DNA of 54,300 bases, from NCBI GenBank assembly GCA_030377965.1, contig JAUCGE010000014.1, positions 1 through 54,300 on the forward strand, in the 5' to 3' direction. Shown here piece by piece: positions 7,508 through 15,827 of this stretch (the first letter of the stretch is position 1; every line of letters begins with the position of its first letter). The translations under genes and the position numbers were made by a program. The notes below the pieces were generated by a model, which saw only the letters and a list, made by a program, of their open reading frames with translations, was not told where the DNA came from and did not search any database. The stretch comes from Desulfobacterales bacterium HSG16. Lineage in GTDB: Bacteria; Desulfobacterota; Desulfobacteria; Desulfobacterales; HSG16.

Positions 7508-10183
7508 ATGAATACCGAATTCACATGCCTGCCGGGGCAGACAATTATGAGTAGATATATCAATGTATTATCGGACGAACTTAACAGCAGATATATGGTC
7601 GATAAACAAAATGGAGCCTTCCCTTTCGAGGCCGCTCTGGAGACAATCAGAGAGCATCTTCATCAAACGGGAAAGCCAGTCAGAACAGACACGTTAATAC
7701 CTCTTTATATACAGACGGCAGACATTATGGCGGAAAACGGCTTTCAAAAAACTGATTTATCGGAAGCAGTCGTTCACATTTCTCTTATAAATAGCGCCGA
7801 TGATATGAACAATGCCTATTTTGCAAAGGCACTGGGCGCAGCATTTTTAGCATTGTTTCTGTCAGATAATTTATTGGGAAACGGCAGCAAAGATTTAAAG
7901 ATCAAGGCTTTTCTTTTAAATAATATCAACATAGTAGATGACTGGCTCGTCCGTAATGGTCATTTTCAAAATGACTGGCGGCGTCTTCTTCTGGAGTCCA
8001 TGCATTTGAGGTATCAGAGAGACAATCTGCATTACTTCTGCCGACATACCGATCTGGTAATAGGGTTCAAGCTGGCCCTTTATTATCTGGAACAGGAAGA
8101 CATGCCTTTTAAAATTATCGGATTCGATCTGCTCAAAACGCTTCCTGACAAGATAGAGCAGCGTATTGGAGTGACTTACAATGGACCTGGTATGGGAGAT
8201 ATGCCTTCCGGGCATTCCGTATTTAAACGGCGATGCGCCATGCAGCCTCGCGATCTTCCGGATTTGGGTAAGAAAGATATCGAAAAGTTCAGGAACCTGC
8301 ATCGGCTCTCAGCCCAATGTCATTATGAACTTGGCCGTGCATATACATTGCTGCCGGTTGGAAGCCGTCTGGAAAATCAGAGTCATGCCATTGAATGCTT
8401 CAAGCGTTCAAAAAATATTTATCTTGATTTGAATGAACCGGACATATTCCTGGCTGCCTTCTGTTCGGTTGCAATCATGCAGACTGTTTTCCATCGGGCA
8501 CCTTTATTGAAAGATCACTCAGAAAGCATGATGGAAATTGCAAGTCTTTATAAGATGTTTCAGGATTTCATAACAATGACAGATCCCCTGAAGACCACTC
8601 TGGATAAAGACAAGGACGATGCTGATCAAAAACTGCAACAGCTTCAAAAACTGGCCTTTTCATATTCATTTCCGGCAGTTCAGCTAATCACAAAAATACA
8701 TGTTCAGAAAAGAATGACAAAACAGGAAGAACGGAATGACAATATTCTGAACATCTTCAAATCCCTGCTTGTAAATGCCCGAAAGAGCCAGCTCGACAAT
8801 CCCTGGGCTTCTCTTGTGCATATCAAAATGATGGATGACGCGATGGCTCAATGTGTATTTGACAAAGTTTCCAATAAACAACAGGCTGAAAACCCGGTAT
8901 ATACATATTATAAACAACATGCCGGAGACATCCTTTCCATAGCCCTGGAATCAATAAAAGCCGCACAACGGCAAGTGGAATTATTCCCCGATATCCCTCT
9001 TACGAAATATCATACCCCGAATGATGCATTTCAGGATCAGGCCCCTGATATCAGAGTGCCAAGAAGCCAGCCGGTTAATTATTCGACACTGATATATGAA
9101 AGTATTCGTGCTGTATTCCTTACAAGTGCATATTCAAAAACGCCTTTGAATTTTTCACAATGGATGTCACTGCTGCCCTGGATTAATAAGTTCATTCCAG
9201 GGAGTTATACCGTTTCTCAGATATTGAACATAGTCAGGCTTGAAAATGATGAACTTCAAACGGCAAAAAATGCAAATACGCTTACAATATCGGAAGCCAT
9301 AAATTATGCCATAGCTCGGATAGACTCCCTGGAAGATCACCTCATACAGCTTTACTTGTCCCGCAGTGAAAAAAATACTATTTCCAGCATTATCCTGAAA
9401 TTGGTAACACATATAAGAAATATTACAGATAATTTTCAATCGCTTGACCCTGAAACCGCATTGTATTTTTTTGACCGTCAGGGAGCATCTGTATTCCGTG
9501 CCAATCTTTTGCTTTATGGCCGTTCATGTTTGAACACATGGACTGACCTTTTTCAGAAACAGCTTATGTTGGATGAAGTTTCGAGATATGCAACTGTGTA
9601 TGAGCGGCTTGAACATTACGCAAATAATGATTTTGCTTCCACGGAATCAGAAATTGCAATAATGGACAGGGCATATCTTGAACACTTGTTGAAAACCGAA
9701 AATCGGAAGATTATTTACAGAGACTGTGAAGACCCCGGAAAAATAGTCCTTGAAACCGGAATTCCGCCTGAAAAATGGGATCGGATCAACGGAAAAATCA
9801 TCGTAAAAGCGCAGGTCCCAAGCCATGATCAAGCAGTGAAGCTTGTGGAAGAACATCGGCGTGCAATCATCAAAATGATCGAGCATAAAAATGAAATTGG
9901 GATTCTTACCAGTCAGACACTTGCTTCTGTCAATGTAGATGCCACCGAAGTTTTATCATATCTGAATCACCATCCGGATCGGGTCTGTATGTATGTCGGG
10001 CCTTTTGAAGTTGGAATGCCGATTTCTGTATTTTATTCAAAAGAAAACCAGTTATTATGTGAGCACATTTTTCCGAGTAGTGAAAAAGATATGGAAATCC
10101 ATATTGGTTTCGCTGTTTTCAGAATTGGCTATTTATATCACGATATAATTCCGAAAAATATAGATCAGGATCAAGTATTTTAG
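7508..10183 (+). CDS. TPR-like helical protein, first gene of the CHAT operon
   Basis: This 891-residue, largely helical protein has at least one tetratricopeptide-like stretch (RLSAQCHYELGRAYTLLP followed by AIECFKRSKNIYLDL, about residues 265-310). In TPR-CHAT proteins such helical arrays act as sensor or scaffold for a caspase-like protease. Its last 120 residues become strand-rich (RVCMYVGPFEVGMPISVF) and could be the first strands of the CHAT fold that continues in the next gene. I start it at ATG 7508, which has CCAGGATA just upstream; a longer frame from 7466 would begin inside the palindrome loop. It ends in a TAG, and two codons later, in the same reading frame, the next gene starts. 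The call is structural; no enzymatic motif is visible. Confidence 0.7.
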   Translation: MNTEFTCLPGQTIMSRYINVLSDELNSRYMVDKQNGAFPFEAALETIREHLHQTGKPVRTDTLIPLYIQTADIMAENGFQKTDLSEAVVHISLINSADDMNNAYFAKALGAAFLALFLSDNLLGNGSKDLKIKAFLLNNINIVDDWLVRNGHFQNDWRRLLLESMHLRYQRDNLHYFCRHTDLVIGFKLALYYLEQEDMPFKIIGFDLLKTLPDKIEQRIGVTYNGPGMGDMPSGHSVFKRRCAMQPRDLPDLGKKDIEKFRNLHRLSAQCHYELGRAYTLLPVGSRLENQSHAIECFKRSKNIYLDLNEPDIFLAAFCSVAIMQTVFHRAPLLKDHSESMMEIASLYKMFQDFITMTDPLKTTLDKDKDDADQKLQQLQKLAFSYSFPAVQLITKIHVQKRMTKQEERNDNILNIFKSLLVNARKSQLDNPWASLVHIKMMDDAMAQCVFDKVSNKQQAENPVYTYYKQHAGDILSIALESIKAAQRQVELFPDIPLTKYHTPNDAFQDQAPDIRVPRSQPVNYSTLIYESIRAVFLTSAYSKTPLNFSQWMSLLPWINKFIPGSYTVSQILNIVRLENDELQTAKNANTLTISEAINYAIARIDSLEDHLIQLYLSRSEKNTISSIILKLVTHIRNITDNFQSLDPETALYFFDRQGASVFRANLLLYGRSCLNTWTDLFQKQLMLDEVSRYATVYERLEHYANNDFASTESEIAIMDRAYLEHLLKTENRKIIYRDCEDPGKIVLETGIPPEKWDRINGKIIVKAQVPSHDQAVKLVEEHRRAIIKMIEHKNEIGILTSQTLASVNVDATEVLSYLNHHPDRVCMYVGPFEVGMPISVFYSKENQLLCEHIFPSSEKDMEIHIGFAVFRIGYLYHDIIPKNIDQDQVF

Positions 10184-10189
10184 GATATC

Positions 10190-11278
10190 ATGGAAAAATC
10201 CGGAAAACCGCTCGCTCAAAAGATCCACAATCTGATGAGAAGACTTCAAAAAAATGAAATCCTCTTTATCAGAAACACAATTCCTGAAAATCTTGTACCC
10301 TGGGAAAGCTTACAATTAGAAGATGGACGCCTTTTGAGCGATGTTTTTTCAATAGCCCATGTGCTGACGCTGGCCAAAATTCGTGATATAGAGGAAATGC
10401 CGGAACAGAATCGCTATCGCACTCTACAGGTTGCAGGGTCAGGGAAAAGCGAATCCAAAATGGAGATCGGGGCTGAACCAATGCGCCATTTCAGTAAAAT
10501 ATTGAAAAATACATCGTTTACTGAAGGACAGAATTTCCAATGGTGGACTCAGGAATGTTCAAACGAGATGCTTGAAGCAAAACGGATACGCTTTTTTCTT
10601 CATAGTGCAGAGACGTATTCATCACCGCAAAACAGCCGACTGATTCTTCATGAAGGCGAAGGAGATCCCAATGCCTTCAATCAGAATCTTACATTTACAA
10701 ATATTGTAATATCGCCTTTTAATGGGGTGGAATGCGTGGAATTGTTTGCCTGTGAAGCATCGGGCATGGGACAAGACTATACTGAAATCGGGTATACTGA
10801 AGAACCGGAAGGTATCAGTACTGCATTTATATATTCAGGGGTTGAACGCATTTTATCTTCCCGATATCCTGTACCGTTTTTACCGACCTCGCTCATAATG
10901 GAACGGTTTGCGCTTGAAATCGAGAAAACAGGCTCTGAAATCAAAGGATTGAGCAATGCACGTTCCTGGTATGTCAGATCTCTTTTCGCTGATGGCTTCT
11001 GTGAAAAATGGCTGCAAGAACATCTGATGAATATTTTAATCCAGCATCAAGGAGACATTGATTTTTTTAGAAAAGAGGAACGATTGGAAAGAATTCAGAA
11101 CGAGGCATTGATGGAGTGTATATTCGCTCTCAGATGCGAAATGTATCAGGAATTCGGTTTGGCTCTGCCTGAAAATAAAATTCATCTGGACCATGCAAAG
11201 GAAATGCTTTCAGGCTTTGGGAAGCCTTCAACTTCTCAAAAAAGGCATCACAGGATCGCCCAAGGTATGAAAGAATGA
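10190..11278 (+). CDS. CHAT-domain caspase-like cysteine protease
   Basis: This 362-residue protein carries the hallmarks of CHAT (caspase HetF associated with TPRs) peptidases of clan CD. The VPWESLQ segment (Trp38, Glu39) matches the conserved lPwE-L motif. The catalytic His is in RFFLHSAE (His138), where most relatives have HG, and the catalytic Cys is in LFACEASG (Cys188). GISTAFIYSGVERIL followed by PTSLIMERF matches the end of the fold. The start ATG has AGGA four nt upstream, made partly from the preceding TAG codon, which suggests translational coupling. Only about 30 residues precede the PWE motif, fewer than in most CHAT domains, so the N-terminal strands may come from the upstream protein. 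It should cleave a specific partner protein, possibly one encoded downstream. Confidence 0.8.
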   Translation: MEKSGKPLAQKIHNLMRRLQKNEILFIRNTIPENLVPWESLQLEDGRLLSDVFSIAHVLTLAKIRDIEEMPEQNRYRTLQVAGSGKSESKMEIGAEPMRHFSKILKNTSFTEGQNFQWWTQECSNEMLEAKRIRFFLHSAETYSSPQNSRLILHEGEGDPNAFNQNLTFTNIVISPFNGVECVELFACEASGMGQDYTEIGYTEEPEGISTAFIYSGVERILSSRYPVPFLPTSLIMERFALEIEKTGSEIKGLSNARSWYVRSLFADGFCEKWLQEHLMNILIQHQGDIDFFRKEERLERIQNEALMECIFALRCEMYQEFGLALPENKIHLDHAKEMLSGFGKPSTSQKRHHRIAQGMKE

Positions 11279-11300
11279 TCCGGAAAAGGAAATAGCCGCG

Positions 11301-11390
11301 ATGGTGGAGCAAAAACTGACCATATTCCGCAAGACCTATTATTATTCCGGCTGGCAGATCATACTATCAGACAAGGAGAATTACAGATGA
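11301..11390 (+). CDS. Possible 29-aa ORF between CHAT and the third operon gene
   Basis: ATG 11301 opens a 29-codon frame (MVEQKLTIFRKTYYYSGWQ and ten more residues) whose TGA overlaps the next gene's ATG as ATGA, with AAAGGAAATAG upstream. The overlap is typical of coupled genes. The size is too small to be sure, and the frame of the CHAT gene is also open across this gap. Confidence 0.2.
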   Translation: MVEQKLTIFRKTYYYSGWQIILSDKENYR

Positions 11391-12460
11391 CATCGGAAGA
11401 TGTAGATTTAGAAGCAAGGACATGGGTGAATAAACATGAAAAAGTTGAATATCTGAGAAAACTTTCGAAGGAAGAAAGGAGGTTGGAGCTTATTGAACAC
11501 AAAGATGATTATATTGTTTTCTTTGCCTTGGTCATTGGATTTATAAGAGCGGATCAGGAAAAATATTTTGATATTGAATGGGGGCACGCTTTTAAAAAAG
11601 AATTTCCAGAATGGTCAGAAAAACAACAGAATTTTCATCTTTCAAACAAATTTGTAAAAAAATTGGAAACTCTTCCTGAATTTCCAGAAAATTTAGGGTT
11701 GTCAGTTATATTGAGATTGATATTAGGAAGAGGATATAGAGGGAATGTGCATGGATCTATCCATCGTTTTGAAGGATATGATATAGAAAAACATCCGTCA
11801 GATGTCCCGACTCCTGAAAGAAAATATGAAGATAAGAATTCAATTCCGGAGTTTTGCAACTTTCTTGTAAAGAACATAATTCACGTCCTCGAAAAAATGG
11901 TACAAAACACCCATTGCCCTGAAATGAAAACGCTGTGGTTTTCAAAGACACTTAAAACCCGGAAAAGGATATTTACAAAATTCACAGAAGAAATAGAAAA
12001 TTCTTTGCCGCCGGATTTTCTTGAATTCAATCAGATATCCACAGACAATAGAACTCCATACCCTGGTAAAGATCAAAATAATCGTTCAAAAAGAAGCAAA
12101 GGCGGAAGTATTGCATGCCTTCGCTTCAATGCACAGAGTTTTAAAGCCAGAGACGATATCGAACTTTCTAAAAATGCAAATGAGGCGGCAGGAATACTGC
12201 TTTCGGCCAGTTCCCGTAACTTTCCTTTCAGACCGATTGAAAAAAAATTTGATAAAAAATCAGAAATTCATAGGCAAGGGTTTATTGATCTTATCCGTAT
12301 CAGTTTTTCCGGATATAGCGGAATTAATCATGAAAAGTTGTTGTTGTTATATGAGCTTTATCAATGCACCAGTAAAGGGGCAAAGGAAATTTTACCGCAA
12401 AAATTGGCCGAAGCGGTAGAGAACAGTTGCGGACAATACTGGAAAACAAACAAGAAATGA
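11387..12460 (+). CDS. Unknown protein, third gene of the CHAT operon
   Basis: This 357-residue, charged, helix-rich soluble protein has no family I recognise. Helical segments such as EFCNFLVKNIIHVLEKMVQN (about 164-183) alternate with a basic patch NRSKRSKGG (about 229). No signal peptide, membrane segment or catalytic motif is visible. The start is well supported by AAGGAG eight nt before ATG. It lies in the same frame as the CHAT gene, with no stop codon in the 108 nt between the CHAT TGA and this ATG. Its position suggests a substrate, adaptor or effector of the protease. Function unknown. Confidence 0.7.
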   Translation: MTSEDVDLEARTWVNKHEKVEYLRKLSKEERRLELIEHKDDYIVFFALVIGFIRADQEKYFDIEWGHAFKKEFPEWSEKQQNFHLSNKFVKKLETLPEFPENLGLSVILRLILGRGYRGNVHGSIHRFEGYDIEKHPSDVPTPERKYEDKNSIPEFCNFLVKNIIHVLEKMVQNTHCPEMKTLWFSKTLKTRKRIFTKFTEEIENSLPPDFLEFNQISTDNRTPYPGKDQNNRSKRSKGGSIACLRFNAQSFKARDDIELSKNANEAAGILLSASSRNFPFRPIEKKFDKKSEIHRQGFIDLIRISFSGYSGINHEKLLLLYELYQCTSKGAKEILPQKLAEAVENSCGQYWKTNKK

Positions 12461-12464
12461 GGTC

Positions 12465-13202
12465 ATGATGAAAATATTGCAACCGGACTATGAAGTTTTG
12501 CGACGTTATGTTTATGAGGAGCTTTCCGAAGAAGATCAAAAAGCTCTTGATTTGTGGCTATTGTTAAACACAGACGAATCTGTGATCAATCAAATCCTTG
12601 AACTTCATGAACAAAGGAGAGAACGAGAACTGAAACTCGCTGATTGTTTCAAATCAAATTTCCGTAATAAATTGAGGGTATTGTTTTATCGATGCTTGAA
12701 TCATTCAGAAACGAAACTCGGGGTATTCATATCGGAAAAAGCGATCTCAAGGCATGAGCCAGCATTTCAAATGCTGTCGCAAGAGAAGCCCAGGCAGCAG
12801 AATTTGGGCGAGTCGATAGTCGAAATCTCTCCCAAAGAGCAACACGAAATCAGAGTAAAAATACACGAGGCTTCCTATTATGCTGCATTCATTATGGACT
12901 CGCATGGAAAAGTCGTTTTTGTACCCGGCGAAAAGGGCCGGGAAGATTACAATGAAGTTATTCATAAACCTGAAACATATAACGAACTTGTAACTGTCTG
13001 GATGGATGTCGATGATGCGCCTTTGGAAGTATGGCTGATATTTGATGAAGAGAAACCGATTTCCTTACCACCGGAAGATGCGAAGGCTGACTGGCTGTAT
13101 GAAGTTATAAAAAAAGGACTTGATGATAACAGAAAAATAACAATATCAAAATACATCCTTAAAGTGATGCCTTTAGAGCCTGAACGTACGAAGGAAAGAT
13201 GA
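12465..13202 (+). CDS. Small protein with anti-sigma-like N-terminus, fourth gene of the CHAT operon
   Basis: This 245-residue protein begins with a helical segment, YEVLRRYVYEELSEEDQKAL, that resembles the start of zinc-finger-type anti-sigma proteins (LRRYLLGELSEEE pattern), but without the Cys/His ligands. The rest is a soluble alpha/beta region (IRVKIHEASYYAAFIM, VTVWMDVDDAPLEVWLIF). No transmembrane helix is seen. GAGG precedes two ATGs (12465 and 12468); the second has the better spacing. It lies 4 nt behind the third gene. Known Craspase systems use a CHAT protease to cut Csx30, a protein that restrains a sigma factor; a comparable role here is only an inference. Confidence 0.65.
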   Translation: MMKILQPDYEVLRRYVYEELSEEDQKALDLWLLLNTDESVINQILELHEQRRERELKLADCFKSNFRNKLRVLFYRCLNHSETKLGVFISEKAISRHEPAFQMLSQEKPRQQNLGESIVEISPKEQHEIRVKIHEASYYAAFIMDSHGKVVFVPGEKGREDYNEVIHKPETYNELVTVWMDVDDAPLEVWLIFDEEKPISLPPEDAKADWLYEVIKKGLDDNRKITISKYILKVMPLEPERTKER

Positions 13203-13331
13203 TTTTAAGAAACACTGCAAGAATAAGTTCCACTAGGATTGCACCTAATTTGGGTCCGTATTCGAGGCGAGTACAGGGCTACAGGTATTCAATTTATCTG
13301 AGCTCTATAGTATTGGCTGATGAAATGAAGT

Positions 13332-13356
13332 GTTGGGTTTCGTTTCTCAACCCAAC
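13332..13356. repeat. REP-like hairpin, copy a
   Basis: Perfect 8-bp arms GTTGGGTT (13332-13339) and AACCCAAC (13349-13356) with a TCGTTTCTC loop, followed by CTACG. The same element recurs at 15795, 16984 and 17048. It lies 9 nt from the HNH gene stop and may serve as a bidirectional transcription end. Confidence 0.85.
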
Positions 13357-13365
13357 CTACGTTAT

Positions 13366-14241
13366 TCATTGACCTATGCGAATTTCATAATTTTTCCCAA
13401 TAAAATTGAATAAAGATATATCTTTATCTATCTCATAGCACTGATTTGACATTATAAAGAAAGTATCAAAAAGCTCATCAATAGCGATATGACAATGCAA
13501 TCGTTGATCGAAACATCCCAAAGTCACCCAATGAATGTTATAAGTCTTTTTATCTATTCCGATAATAGGATCTTTTTGCATCGCATTATATGCACTTGAT
13601 AAATCATTATTGAGTAATATCTTAGAAATCATTCTTGCATCACATGAACCATAGTATTCTGTAATTTGGTTTACTGTAAACTCATATGCAATTTTTAACA
13701 ACCCAATGGCAATTTTTCCCCAATTTATCTCATGAGTCTGTGTTGTATGGTGAGGTAATAATTCTTTTTCGATACTTGTAATGCCTGTTTTTTCTTTGTA
13801 GAGGTCATGTCGTTTGAGTAGCTTTTCAATACATTCATCTTTATTGGAAATATTATGCTCATTACAACTAATTAGAATGTTTTTTATATTTCCATTTTTA
13901 TCTTTTTCCATCTGAGGGATAGGCAATACTTCATGAATAATTTCATTATTAGTCGAATATTTAATCCGCACTTTTATATTACGGTTTGCTTGATCTTTAA
14001 ATACTCCACTAAGTGGTGTTGGGATTTTCCCTGTTTTTCCTGGTAGCTGTTTTTTATAACGCATAATATCTGAGAACAAATTATTTACAAGACCACTATC
14101 AATTCTTTTTCCTAGAAAGGAGTTGCATTCTCTGCAAACACTTTTTATTGTATAATTTCCTCCCAATGCTTCAGGAATGACATGTTCAACAGAAAAGTCA
14201 TCTCTTTTTGTTTCTTTTCTACAAATAATACATTCTTTCAT
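13366..14241 (-). CDS. HNH endonuclease family protein
   Basis: This 291-residue protein starts with a zinc-ribbon HNH (HNH_5-like) module: Cys4-x2-Cys7, then EHVIPEALGG (His20) and Cys36-x2-Cys39 followed by Asn40. This is the beta-beta-alpha-metal nuclease core that cuts DNA. The remaining 240 residues are a charged domain I cannot assign. It is monocistronic, AT-rich compared with its surroundings, and sits between a REP-like hairpin and a duplicated hydrogenase fragment, which suggests recent acquisition. A free-standing defence or mobile-element nuclease is most likely; no methylase partner is adjacent. Confidence 0.8.
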   Translation of the reverse strand: MKECIICRKETKRDDFSVEHVIPEALGGNYTIKSVCRECNSFLGKRIDSGLVNNLFSDIMRYKKQLPGKTGKIPTPLSGVFKDQANRNIKVRIKYSTNNEIIHEVLPIPQMEKDKNGNIKNILISCNEHNISNKDECIEKLLKRHDLYKEKTGITSIEKELLPHHTTQTHEINWGKIAIGLLKIAYEFTVNQITEYYGSCDARMISKILLNNDLSSAYNAMQKDPIIGIDKKTYNIHWVTLGCFDQRLHCHIAIDELFDTFFIMSNQCYEIDKDISLFNFIGKNYEIRIGQ

Positions 14242-14512
14242 TTTACATATCCCAACAGTGATATTGTTTTCTGCAATATAACTCCCTTAACTGTCTTTTC
14301 GTATACATTATCACCACTCGAATGTAAAGGTAATAGTCTTCCTTGATAAAGTTAGCGTATGCGCTTGACAATGGGATTTGGCCAACTTGACACGCTGAAA
14401 CTGTTGATTAAATTCCAGAACGGTTTTTGCCATACAAAAGTCGAATATCGATCCATGACAGGACTCATTCAACCCCCTATCTCCTTAGTTTTCAAGTTGT
14501 TGACATCAGCGT

Positions 14513-14551
14513 AAAAAAACCGCCGCCACAACAGATACAATCCATTGTGGC
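14513..14551 (-). terminator. Intrinsic terminator behind the mvhA pseudogene
   Basis: On the minus strand GCCACAA (14551-14545) pairs perfectly with TTGTGGC (14531-14525), followed by GGCGG and seven T. The equivalent site behind the intact mvhA is at 19001-19046. Confidence 0.65.
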
Positions 14552-14581
14552 AGTCAAATCTTTTTTCCAGTTTCCCAAACC

Positions 14582-15792
14582 TCAGGGCAAAGAAACCACA
14601 ACCCTATCCTCAGAATCCAAAACCCTGACAGAAACTACATGATCGCCATCCAGGCGATGAGTTGCACAGGAAATTCATGGGTCGTAGGCGCGCACCGCCA
14701 TTTCAACCTGGTTGAGAATCCCTTCGTCTACCTTGCCGTCTTTGATCAGCGTCATGGCAGCTTGTTTTACGCTCATGTTTATGGGTGCTACATTGTGGGT
14801 GGTTCCCACTATCATGTTGGCTTTTACTATCAGGCCGTTTTCATCTGTTGTGTAGTCGTGGATCAAAGTTCCGCGAGGGGCTTCCACTGCACCTACGCCT
14901 CTGCCTGCACATGGCTCTACTTTTGTTCGAATGTTAGTGTCGGTTATCTCCGGGTCTTTTAACAGTTCGATGGCATGTTCACAGGCATAGACTTCCTCGA
15001 TCAGCCTGGCCCAGTGATAGAGCAGCGTGGCCTGGGCCGGCCTGCCGAAACTCTCCCGAAATTCTTCCAGTTCGGCCTGGGCTTTTGGGGTTGCCATCTT
15101 GTCACAGGCATTTATTCGTGCCAGGGTATTGGCTCGGTAAATCCCTTTTGGGTTGTCCAGATCCAGGGAAAAACCTTCGTTCCAGAATTTGGCATAGGGC
15201 ATTTTCGCATAGGAATAATTTTCCACATGCTCGCCGATGTAGTCGGTATAATCCTTTACATCGAAATCCGTATATGTTCCGTCGGGCTTCATCATTCGGA
15301 TTTTGCCGTCGTACAGGTTCAATGCGCCCTCATCATCCACCGTGCCGATGAATCCGGTATTGATTACCAGGGCTTTGATGGTTTCTATGTATGGCGGAAA
15401 TACCTTTTCTTTTGCAAATTCTATGGTGAACATTGCAAAATCGAGCATTTCTTCCATATCTGCCAGAATCTCCTTGCGCTCGGTTTCCAGCATGGGTTTG
15501 GCAAAACCTCCGGTGACACCGGCTACTGGATGGATCGCCTTGCCTGCAAAATTTTCCAGAATCATTTTGGCCTTATAGCGCATTTTGACCACTTTCTGCG
15601 CCAGTTCCGGATTGACTTTTGCAATGCCGATGACATTTCTGACTGCATAATCTGCGTCCGGGCCGATGACAAAATCGGCTGCTGCCAGGAAAAAGAAATG
15701 AAGCAGCTTGTCTACAGCCTTGTTGGATGCCATATGGTGCATCCAGAGATAGATACCGCAGATCCGGCCGACTATTCAGGGAACCTCTTCAG
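14582..15792 (-). pseudogene. Partial, broken duplicate of the hydrogenase large subunit gene (mvhA)
   Basis: The copy lacks the first 50 or so codons. Where it begins, the residue before IVGRICGI is a TGA, and the second Cys of the proximal nickel motif is mutated (RICGICP has become RICGIYL). An in-frame 78-bp deletion removed 26 residues after NKAVD, with GTC at both junctions. From MHHMASNKAVD on, the frame is otherwise open for 355 codons up to an in-frame TGA at 14675-14677. As in the intact gene, that TGA stands for the selenocysteine of DP-U-ISCATH and is followed by the same SECIS-like hairpin and 30 further codons. It cannot encode a working hydrogenase because the proximal motif is lost, yet it is nearly identical to the parent. 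Confidence 0.85.
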
Positions 15793-15794
15793 TT

Positions 15795-15827
15795 GTAGGT
15801 TGGATTTCGTTCCTCAACCCAACCTAC
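15795..15827. repeat. REP-like hairpin, copy b
   Basis: Twelve-bp arms GTAGGTTGGATT (15795-15806) and AACCCAACCTAC (15816-15827) pair with one mismatch. It marks the end of the duplicated mvhA segment and contains the stop codon of the DUF2235 gene. Confidence 0.85.

Larger units (their letters stand above)
14264..15792. repeat. Duplicated segment, truncated copy of the mvhA region
   Basis: This segment matches 18729-20364. It covers the 3' flank, terminator and most of mvhA, lacks 78 bp inside the gene, and ends exactly where REP copy b begins. The coding part is almost identical between the copies, while the flank beyond the stop codon has diverged clearly. Confidence 0.85.

Noticed and set aside
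10181..10183. TAG as pyrrolysine
   Set aside because: Possible in principle, but nothing in the window shows a pyl gene, and the TAG takes part in a ribosome site for the next ATG; coupled translation is simpler.
11276..11278. CHAT gene TGA as a further selenocysteine codon
   Set aside because: No conserved Cys is expected there, no hairpin at the usual distance is visible, and the next gene has its own strong AAGGAG site.
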